A stretch of DNA of 14,151 nucleotides from Bacilli bacterium (GTDB lineage Bacteria; Bacillota_I; Bacilli_A; RFN20; CAG-826): positions 1 to 14,151 of the forward strand of contig JAEDDA010000025.1 of assembly GCA_016298185.1 (NCBI GenBank), in the 5' to 3' direction. This document shows positions 1 to 6,025 of the stretch, in pieces. The notes under the pieces are model-generated. The model saw only the letters and a list, made by a program, of their open reading frames with translations, had not been told where the DNA came from and made no database searches. The position numbers and the translations under genes are program-made. The first letter of the stretch is position 1. The number at the start of each line of letters is the position of its first letter.

Positions 1-9
1 ATTTTTTCT

Positions 10-38
10 TTGATATTGATATAGCCCTAATCTATACT
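10..38 (+). promoter_or_regulatory. Sigma-A-type promoter of the [FeFe]-hydrogenase operon
   Basis: A -35 box TTGATA (10-15) and a -10 box TATACT (33-38) are separated by exactly 17 bp, which is near-consensus for the housekeeping sigma factor. The predicted transcription start is near position 45, giving a leader of about 34 nt before the ATG at 79. A ribosome-binding site (AGAGGTG, 68-74) lies in that leader. The surroundings are AT-rich and carry a 10-bp direct repeat TATTGATATA (14-23 and 38-47), so other -10-like strings exist, but this pair has the best spacing. Confidence 0.6.
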
Positions 39-49
39 ATTGATATATT

Positions 50-66
50 GATTTTGAAACAAAATC
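50..66. promoter_or_regulatory. Perfect inverted repeat, candidate operator in the hydrogenase operon leader
   Basis: GATTTTG (50-56), AAA (57-59) and CAAAATC (60-66) form a perfect 7-bp inverted repeat around a 3-nt centre. It sits just downstream of the predicted transcription start and upstream of the ribosome-binding site, where a bound repressor would block transcription. It does not match the usual Rex box TTGTGAA-N4-TTCACAA. The regulator is unknown. An RNA hairpin is the alternative reading, but the stem is AT-rich and weak. Confidence 0.4.
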
Positions 67-78
67 TAGAGGTGCAAT

Positions 79-324
79 ATGACCGTTCTTGTATGCGTGG
101 GTTCCTCCTGCCACTTAAAAGGGAGCTATGAAATTATTGAATTATTCAAAGATAGATTAGAAAAAGAAAACCTTAATGATAAAGTTACACTTAAAGGTAC
201 TTTCTGCTTAGGTAAATGCGGTATCGCTGGTGTCTCTATTCAAGTGGATGATGAGATCATCACTGGCGTAACCCCTAAGAACTTTAATGATGTTTTCGAG
301 AAATATATTCTCTCACGTATATAG
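79..324 (+). CDS. NuoE-like [2Fe-2S] thioredoxin-fold ferredoxin protein
   Basis: This 81-aa protein has the four-cysteine signature of thioredoxin-fold [2Fe-2S] ferredoxins: C6-x4-C11 near the N-terminus, then C43-x3-C47. The same domain forms the C-terminal half of NuoE/HndA/HydC subunits of bifurcating hydrogenases and complex I. Here it stands alone, without the N-terminal helical part of NuoE. It is the first gene of the hydrogenase operon and is followed after 8 nt by the PAS hydrogenase. It probably carries electrons to or from one of the hydrogenases, or modulates the sensor. The start is supported by AGAGGTG five nucleotides upstream of the ATG. The family call is firm; the electron partner is inferred. 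Confidence 0.85.
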   Translation: MTVLVCVGSSCHLKGSYEIIELFKDRLEKENLNDKVTLKGTFCLGKCGIAGVSIQVDDEIITGVTPKNFNDVFEKYILSRI

Positions 325-332
325 GGGTAATT

Positions 333-2012
333 ATGGAATTCTGTTTACAAAGTAAGGCAACTAACTGCAAGAACTGTTATAAATGTATTCGCCATTGTCC
401 CATCAAATCAATTTCTTTTGCCTCTAATAAAGCTCAGATTATACAAGATAGCTGCATCTTATGTGGACGTTGTTATTTAATGTGTCCTCAAGAAGTGAAA
501 GTTATTCGTAATGATGTTGAGGTGGTTAAAAGATTCTTTAAAGAAAATAAAAAAGTCTATGTCTCTTTAGCGCCTAGTTTTATAAGTTATTTCTCTTATA
601 CATCAATGGATGAAATAGTTAATGCTTTAAAGAAGTTAGGCTTTTATGAAGTAGAAGAAACCGCGATAGGCGCGACAATTGTCAAAAAAGCTTATGATGA
701 GATGCTTAAAGAAGAAGATAGAGACGTCGTTATTTCTTCTTGTTGTCATTCCATCAATTTATTAATTCAAAAACATTATCCAGACGCTAGAAAGTATTTG
801 GCTAATATTCTTTCTCCTATGCTTGCGCATGGTAAAGATATTAAGACTCGTGATCCAGAAGCTAAAGTAGTCTTTGTTGGTCCATGTATCGCCAAAAAGA
901 ATGAAGCAGATTTAAATCCTTATATCGTTGATGTAGCATTGACATTTAAAGAACTAGAACAATGGTTTAAGGATGAAGGCATATCTTTAAAAGAAGTGAA
1001 ATACGACTGGAAAAAGGAAAAGAGTAAAGCTCGTTTATTCCCGACCACCGGTGGTATCCTCCGCACTATGGAGTGCTCTAATAAGGATTATCAATATTTA
1101 GCGGTTGATGGAGTGGAGAACTCTCGCCGCGTCATCGAAGATATCTTAGCGGGTAAGATTCATAAATGTTTTATTGAGATGTCTAGCTGCGAAGGTAGCT
1201 GTATCAATGGACCAGTTACCAACAAAGAAAAGAGTGTTATCGCTAGTTATTTAGATATCAATAAGGCCGCTGGTGAACAAGACTTTGTTGAAGGAGAGAT
1301 TGGATATAAAGATATCAACAAGAATTATTATTCTATCGGTGTGAAAGAAGCCACACCAAGTGAAGAAGAAATCGAAGCTAAACTCATTGAAATGGGTAAG
1401 ACGGAGAAAACCAAGATTCTTAACTGTGGATCATGTGGATATAACACTTGCCGAGAAAAAGCTATTGCGATTATCCAAGGTAAAGCGGATTTAGAAATGT
1501 GTCTCCCTTATCTTATGGAAAAAGCGGAATCTTTCTCTGATAATATCGTTAGCAATTCTCCTAACGGTATCTTAGTGCTTGATCAATCACTTAATATTCA
1601 AACTTTAAATAAGACGATGTGTCGTATTATCAATATTGATAACCCCAGTGTGGTGATTCATAAAAATGTCTCTTCTATTTTAGACACCAAAGATTTCTTT
1701 GCTGCTTTATGTGGGGAAATGGTGTTCCGTAGAAAATCATATTTAAGTGAATATGACAAATATGTAGAAAACACTGTGATTTACGATCAAAAGTTCCATG
1801 TTCTTCTTTCTATCATGAAGGATATAACAAAGGAAGAGATCAATAGACAAAAACATGAAGAGATTGTGAAAAAATCCTTAGAAATCACTGATAAAGTGGT
1901 GGAAAAGAATATGCGTGCAGTACAAGAGATTGCCTCTTTATTAGGTGAAACCACCGCGGAAACAAAAGTGGCTCTATCTTCGTTAAAGGATACGATTAAA
2001 GATGATAAATAA
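333..2012 (+). CDS. PAS-domain (HydS-like, group C) [FeFe]-hydrogenase, putative H2/redox sensor
   Basis: A 559-aa multidomain protein. Residues 1-55 carry two [4Fe-4S] ferredoxin motifs (C12, C15, C18, C22 and C41, C44, C47, C51). Residues about 70-330 are the H-cluster domain, with L1 SSCCHS (C137, C138), L2 GPCIAKKNE (C185) and L3 MSSCEGSC (C286, C290). A further Fe-S domain of the RnfB/acetyl-CoA-synthase gamma type follows (C365, C368, C373, C390). About 395-510 is a PAS domain, then a helical tail. The four H-cluster ligand cysteines are present (C138, C185, C286, C290), as is the usual proton-relay cysteine (C137), but the Pro normally after the Cys pair is His. This layout is that of sensory group C hydrogenases (HydS; HfsB-like). 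AGGGG upstream of the ATG fits as the binding site. The last 11 nt overlap the phosphatase gene, which suggests translational coupling. Maturases HydE, HydF and HydG are not in the window and must be encoded elsewhere if it is active. Signalling is inferred from family knowledge. Confidence 0.9.
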   Translation: MEFCLQSKATNCKNCYKCIRHCPIKSISFASNKAQIIQDSCILCGRCYLMCPQEVKVIRNDVEVVKRFFKENKKVYVSLAPSFISYFSYTSMDEIVNALKKLGFYEVEETAIGATIVKKAYDEMLKEEDRDVVISSCCHSINLLIQKHYPDARKYLANILSPMLAHGKDIKTRDPEAKVVFVGPCIAKKNEADLNPYIVDVALTFKELEQWFKDEGISLKEVKYDWKKEKSKARLFPTTGGILRTMECSNKDYQYLAVDGVENSRRVIEDILAGKIHKCFIEMSSCEGSCINGPVTNKEKSVIASYLDINKAAGEQDFVEGEIGYKDINKNYYSIGVKEATPSEEEIEAKLIEMGKTEKTKILNCGSCGYNTCREKAIAIIQGKADLEMCLPYLMEKAESFSDNIVSNSPNGILVLDQSLNIQTLNKTMCRIINIDNPSVVIHKNVSSILDTKDFFAALCGEMVFRRKSYLSEYDKYVENTVIYDQKFHVLLSIMKDITKEEINRQKHEEIVKKSLEITDKVVEKNMRAVQEIASLLGETTAETKVALSSLKDTIKDDK

Positions 2013-3180
2013 CCGCTACTTAACAGAAATTGGCTATCTATCTTTTAACCATGTTGGTGAAGAGCTTTGTGGTGACCATATTGAAGTCACTTCTAAAGAT
2101 GAATCAACAAAGATTTTGGTTTTGGCTGATGGTCTTGGCAGTGGAGTAAAAGCTAATATCTTATCCACTTTAACTAGCAAGATGCTCTCCTCGATGATCG
2201 CCGGAGATATTTCTATTAAAGAATGTATTAGATGTATGGCTAATACACTTCCAGTTTGTAAGGTGAGAAATGTCGCTTATTCCACATTTACCATTATTAA
2301 GATTAAAGACAACAAGTTTGTTGATATCTATAACTTTGATAATCCCACACCATTTATGATTCGCGATGGTAAGGCGATAGATTTATCTTATTCATCAACG
2401 ATTATCGATGATAAAACTATCCAACACGCAAAAATAGAAGTTCTTCCCTATGACACTTTTATCTTGATGAGTGATGGAGTGAAATATGCCGGAGTGGGTG
2501 AAACACTAAATTTTGGTTGGGATATACCACAGATTAAAAATTTTGTGGAATTAATATATCGTAAAGAATATTCATCTAAAGCTTTAGCTACCGAACTCGC
2601 TAATCAATGTAATAACTTATATAACTCTAGACCTGGAGATGACACCACTGTGGCAGTGGTAAGAATTAGAGAAAGACAACAAGTTAATTTATTAATCGGT
2701 CCTCCCACTAATAAGGAAGACGATGAAAAGATGCTTTCTTTATTCTTTGCTAAAGAAGGGATTCATATTGTTTCTGGAGGAACAACCGGTAGTCTAGTTT
2801 CTAAATATTTAAATCAACCTCTAATATTAGAGACGGAATATCTAGATAAAGAGATACCTCCGACCGCTTCAATCAAAGGCGTTGACCTAGTGACTGAAGG
2901 AGTTATCACAATTAATAAAGTCTTATATTATGCGGATAACTATTTAAAACAAAATAACGAGTATTTTAATTGGTTCTATCAAATTGATGGAGCTAGTCAA
3001 ATTGCTAAATATCTATTTGAATTAGCCACCGATATTAATTTCTTCGTTGGTTGTGCGATTAATAACGCTCATCAAGGTGAGGATACTGGCATTAACTTCA
3101 CCATTAAGATGCATCTTATTGATGAATTAGCTAAGAAATTAAAATTGATGGGTAAAAACGTCAAAGTTACCTATTTCTAA
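2002..3180 (+). CDS. SpoIIE/PP2C-type protein serine/threonine phosphatase with extra C-terminal domain
   Basis: A 392-aa cytosolic protein. Residues 1-222 form a PP2C/SpoIIE phosphatase domain with the metal-binding acidic motifs visible: D25, the ADG motif at 42-44, SDG at 157-159, and GDDTT at 212-216. There is no membrane segment, unlike sporulation SpoIIE. Residues about 225-392 form a second domain that I do not recognise. It begins with a glycine-rich stretch (GPPTNKEDD, then SGGTTGS). Phosphatases of this kind sit beside PAS-containing [FeFe]-hydrogenases in hfs-type clusters, so it is the likely output of the upstream sensor, dephosphorylating an unknown target. The ATG lies inside the end of the hydrogenase gene (11-nt overlap), so tight co-translation is expected. 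No cognate anti-sigma kinase or anti-sigma-antagonist protein is encoded nearby. Confidence 0.82.
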   Translation: MINNRYLTEIGYLSFNHVGEELCGDHIEVTSKDESTKILVLADGLGSGVKANILSTLTSKMLSSMIAGDISIKECIRCMANTLPVCKVRNVAYSTFTIIKIKDNKFVDIYNFDNPTPFMIRDGKAIDLSYSSTIIDDKTIQHAKIEVLPYDTFILMSDGVKYAGVGETLNFGWDIPQIKNFVELIYRKEYSSKALATELANQCNNLYNSRPGDDTTVAVVRIRERQQVNLLIGPPTNKEDDEKMLSLFFAKEGIHIVSGGTTGSLVSKYLNQPLILETEYLDKEIPPTASIKGVDLVTEGVITINKVLYYADNYLKQNNEYFNWFYQIDGASQIAKYLFELATDINFFVGCAINNAHQGEDTGINFTIKMHLIDELAKKLKLMGKNVKVTYF

Positions 3181-3188
3181 GGAAGATT

Positions 3189-4619
3189 ATGGATACCAGA
3201 TTTGATACCAGTGTACAAGAACTGAAATATAAGATTTTAAAAGAAATCGCTAGAGGATTATTTAACGATACCCTCTTAGAAGAATATAACGAAATACCTT
3301 CAAGAATATCTCCGGGGCCAAAATCCACGATGAGATGCTGTATCTATAAAGAAAGAGCCATCGTTTTAGAAAGAATGAAATTAGCCTTAGGTGGTAATAA
3401 AGAAATTAATAACATCGTTGAAGTTGTCAAAATCGCTTGTGATGAATGTCCATTAGGCGGTTATGAAGTAACAAATAGATGTCGCGGTTGTATCGCTCAC
3501 CGCTGCCAAAAGGCTTGTCATAAAGATGCGATTAGATTTGATGAAGCCACCAGAACCGCAACAATTGATAAAAGTAAATGTATCAACTGCGGAATGTGCG
3601 CGAAGGCTTGCCAATATAACGCGATTCAAAACTATTTAAGACCTTGTGAACAATCCTGTAAGGTCAAAGCTATTTCCACAGGTGAAGATCACTCTGCGAA
3701 GATCGATGATGAAAAGTGCGTCCAATGTGGTGCATGTGTTTATCAATGCCCCTTTGGTGCCATAATGGATAAGAGCTTTATCAAAGATGCAATCGATATC
3801 TTAAAAGATTCTAATTATTCAAATAAATATCCTGTTTATGCTATTGTCGCTCCTTCGATATCTTCTCAGTTTAAAGGTGTGACTTTAGGTCAAGTCGTTA
3901 GCGGTATTCAAAAGCTTGGATTTAGAAGTGTCATTGAAGCTGCTTTAGGCGCGGATATGGTGGCTTATAGCGAAGCTAAAGAATTAGAAGAAAAAGGTTT
4001 TCTAACTTCTAGTTGCTGTCCGACATTTGTCACCTTTATTAAAAAGTATTTCCCATCTTTAGTGGATAAGATATCCCATAATCTATCGCCTATGGCGACT
4101 ATTGCCAAATGGATTAAAGATCACAATCCTAACTGCAAGATTATGTTTATTGGACCATGTATTTCTAAAAAACAAGAAATCAAAGATGAAAGAGTGGCTC
4201 CTTATGTCGATGTGGCTTTAACTTTTGAAGAATTACAAGCGATGATTGACGCAAAAGAAATTGATATGACTTCATTAGAGGAATCACCACTTGATAATGC
4301 TTCTTATTATGGAAGAATATTTGCCCGTAGTAGTGGACTAACCGACGCGGTCAAAGAAGCTTTAAAAGAACAAGGTAGCTCTTTTGAGGCTAAACCGATT
4401 ACTGTCGATGGATTAGATAACTGCCGTTTAGCCTTATTAAAAGCTAAAGGCGGTAATGTTGACTTTAACTTCATTGAAGGCATGGGTTGTTTAACTGGTT
4501 GTATCGGGGGACCATGTTCTTTAACTCACGAAGTGAGAAATAAACTCGATGTCGATAAATATGGTCATGAATCAAAAGAAAAGACCATCTATGATGCGAT
4601 TAAACACTATCAAGATTGA
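3189..4619 (+). CDS. Group B-like monomeric [FeFe]-hydrogenase
   Basis: A 476-aa hydrogenase. The N-terminal third is cysteine-rich: C98, C101, C106, C110; C131, C134, C137, C141; and C177, C180, C183, C187, forming at least three [4Fe-4S] sites, with more cysteines at 50, 51, 84, 87, 153 and 157. The H-cluster domain shows L1 TSSCCP (C276, C277), L2 GPCISKKQE (C324) and L3 GMGCLTGC (C434, C438). The GPC rather than MPC form of L2 and the GMGC form of L3 fit group B enzymes. It probably makes H2 from reduced ferredoxin, or works with the NuoE-like protein; it is HfsD-like by position. AAGGAAG seven to thirteen nt before the ATG is a good ribosome-binding site, and the gene lies 8 nt after the phosphatase. 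No convincing terminator separates it from the convergent hypB gene 11 nt away. Confidence 0.9.
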   Translation: MDTRFDTSVQELKYKILKEIARGLFNDTLLEEYNEIPSRISPGPKSTMRCCIYKERAIVLERMKLALGGNKEINNIVEVVKIACDECPLGGYEVTNRCRGCIAHRCQKACHKDAIRFDEATRTATIDKSKCINCGMCAKACQYNAIQNYLRPCEQSCKVKAISTGEDHSAKIDDEKCVQCGACVYQCPFGAIMDKSFIKDAIDILKDSNYSNKYPVYAIVAPSISSQFKGVTLGQVVSGIQKLGFRSVIEAALGADMVAYSEAKELEEKGFLTSSCCPTFVTFIKKYFPSLVDKISHNLSPMATIAKWIKDHNPNCKIMFIGPCISKKQEIKDERVAPYVDVALTFEELQAMIDAKEIDMTSLEESPLDNASYYGRIFARSSGLTDAVKEALKEQGSSFEAKPITVDGLDNCRLALLKAKGGNVDFNFIEGMGCLTGCIGGPCSLTHEVRNKLDVDKYGHESKEKTIYDAIKHYQD

Positions 4620-4630
4620 TCTTTATAAAA

Positions 4631-5284
4631 TTATATTTTTTGTCTTATAGCTCTAGCTAATTCTTCGATACCTTCATCTTTTAATGCAGAGATAGTATAG
4701 ACATCTATATCTTTATTCCTATAGCGAATATTATTTTTACATTTTTCAATATCGAAATTAAAGGCGGGTAAGGTATCGATTTTTGTGATGGCGACAATAT
4801 TCGCCACTTCAAACATCAATGGATATTTTAAAGGCTTATCATCACCCTCGGGGATAGATAATAAAACTAAATTGAGATGAGCTCCAGTATCAAATTCCGC
4901 AGGACAGACGAGATTACCGACATTTTCTAATATTAAAAGATTAATATCTTTTATATTAAATGAATCTATCGCATCTTCCACCATCTGAGCGGTTAAATGA
5001 CACGCTCCAGAGGTGTGAACTTGTATAGAGGGAACCCCCGTTAATTTATGGATTCTCTCCGCATCGACATCTCCATCGATATCCGCTTCCATCACCCCAA
5101 TGGAGTAATCGTTTTTTAAACGGTTAATTAAATTTACTAATAAAGTGGTTTTTCCACTTCCTGGTGAGGCCATCACATTGATAAAATAGACCCCTTTTTT
5201 CGTTAATTTATCTCTTAATTGTCGAGCTTTTTGACTGTTTTCAATTAAAAGATTTTCTTTTACTTCAACAACTTTATATTCCAT
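4631..5284 (-). CDS. hypB: HypB nickel-insertion GTPase, paralogue 1
   Basis: HypB is the SIMIBI-class GTPase that, with HypA, loads nickel into [NiFe]-hydrogenases, and sometimes urease. I choose the ATG at 5284 (217 aa). The open frame extends upstream only to a TTG at 5338, and those 18 extra residues do not resemble HypB. Visible motifs are the P-loop ASPGSGKTT (39-47), the metal site C95-H96 and C127 at the same spacing as archaeal HypB, ENVGNLVCP (120-128), and a TKID base-recognition motif where most HypB have NKxD. The His-rich stretch and the CxxCGC nickel motif of some HypB are absent. It is transcribed away from a second hypB 65 nt off and converges on the hydrogenase operon. No Shine-Dalgarno sequence precedes the ATG. 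Confidence 0.92.
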   Translation of the reverse strand: MEYKVVEVKENLLIENSQKARQLRDKLTKKGVYFINVMASPGSGKTTLLVNLINRLKNDYSIGVMEADIDGDVDAERIHKLTGVPSIQVHTSGACHLTAQMVEDAIDSFNIKDINLLILENVGNLVCPAEFDTGAHLNLVLLSIPEGDDKPLKYPLMFEVANIVAITKIDTLPAFNFDIEKCKNNIRYRNKDIDVYTISALKDEGIEELARAIRQKI

Positions 5285-5291
5285 GTTATCT

Positions 5292-5325
5292 ATAATATCA
5301 CAAAATACATTAGTAATAATGTGTT
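5292..5325 (-). promoter_or_regulatory. Promoter of hypB paralogue 1, probably leaderless
   Basis: Read on the minus strand, an extended -10 element TGTGATATTAT (TATTAT at 5292-5297) ends 7 nt before the ATG at 5284, so transcription should start at or next to the start codon. There is no consensus -35; CATTAT lies 18 bp upstream of the -10. The 34-bp stretch matches the promoter of the M6 protease gene (10069-10102) at about 25 of 34 positions, in two blocks, ACACATTAT and TTTGTGATAT. Confidence 0.4.
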
Positions 5326-5333
5326 TTTCAATA

Positions 5334-5339
5334 TACAAT
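5334..5339 (+). promoter_or_regulatory. Candidate -10 box of the hypB2 operon, leaderless start
   Basis: TACAAT at 5334-5339 would place transcription initiation at about 5346, only a few nucleotides before the ATG at 5350. The upstream context shows no Shine-Dalgarno sequence, which agrees with a leaderless message. No good -35 box is seen at the proper distance, so the call is weak. A competing TATAAT at 5291-5296 would give a leader of about 47 nt. Confidence 0.3.
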
Positions 5340-5349
5340 AGATAATAAG

Positions 5350-6024
5350 ATGGAAAATATTAAGACAATTGTTGTGAATCGGTCCGCTTATGCGAATAAT
5401 GACCTCGAGGCTGATCTTTTAAGAGACTACCTCAATGACCACAACACTTTTCTAATTAATGTGATGTCTTCTCCTGGTGCGGGTAAGACCACAACATTAA
5501 TTAAACTTATCAATGCTTTAAAAGATACATTTAAGATCGGTGTCATGGAAGCAGATATTGATAGTGATGTTGACGCCATCAGTGTGGCGAAAGAAACAGG
5601 TGTTAAATCTATTCAGATACATACTTCAGGGATGTGCCATCTCGATGCGGGTATGACCAAGACCGGTTTAGATGAAATCGGCGCTAACGACTTAGATCTT
5701 GTGTTCTTGGAAAACGTTGGTAACTTAGTTTGCCCTGCAGAGTTTGATACAGGAGCGAATATGGATATGGTGATTCTCTCTATTCCTGAAGGAGATGATA
5801 AACCACTTAAGTATCCATTGATATTCCAAAAGTGCGATCTTGTATTAATTAATAAAATAGACACCAAAGAATATTTCAATTTCGATTTTGAAAAATGTAA
5901 TGAGATGATTCATTATCGTAATCCCAATGCCACAATTATCAATATTAGTGCTTTAACTGGTGAAAACATTAATCTAGTGAAAGATTATCTTATTAATATA
6001 ATTAAGAAAAAGGGGGGTAAATAA
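5350..6024 (+). CDS. hypB: HypB nickel-insertion GTPase, paralogue 2
   Basis: A 224-aa HypB with P-loop SSPGAGKTT (40-48), metal-site residues C96-H97 and C128, ENVGNLVCP, SIPEGDDKPLKYP and a canonical NKID base-recognition motif. It lacks a His-rich N-terminus. It matches the divergent paralogue at roughly half of the aligned positions, clearly a duplication but not a recent one. It heads an operon with the 971-aa flavoprotein (1-nt gap), hypA and two small membrane genes. Its last codons contain an AGGGGGG tract (6011-6017) that probably serves as ribosome-binding site for the flavoprotein. No Shine-Dalgarno sequence lies upstream of its own ATG. The role is nickel delivery by family; the client enzyme is not in the window. 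Confidence 0.93.
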   Translation: MENIKTIVVNRSAYANNDLEADLLRDYLNDHNTFLINVMSSPGAGKTTTLIKLINALKDTFKIGVMEADIDSDVDAISVAKETGVKSIQIHTSGMCHLDAGMTKTGLDEIGANDLDLVFLENVGNLVCPAEFDTGANMDMVILSIPEGDDKPLKYPLIFQKCDLVLINKIDTKEYFNFDFEKCNEMIHYRNPNATIINISALTGENINLVKDYLINIIKKKGGK

Positions 6025-6025
6025 A

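Noticed and set aside
14..47. Direct repeat TATTGATATA at 14-23 and 38-47 as a binding-site array
   Set aside because: Only two AT-rich 10-bp copies, partly within promoter elements; chance is likely.
5292..5310. Rex repressor site near hypB1 (TTGTGA half-site)
   Set aside because: Only one half matches; the second half departs from TTCACAA at several positions, so the resemblance is explained by the extended -10 element.
5285..5338. Extension of hypB1 to a TTG start at 5338
   Set aside because: The 18 extra residues do not resemble HypB, the start would be a TTG without ribosome-binding site, and the region holds the likely promoters of both hypB genes.
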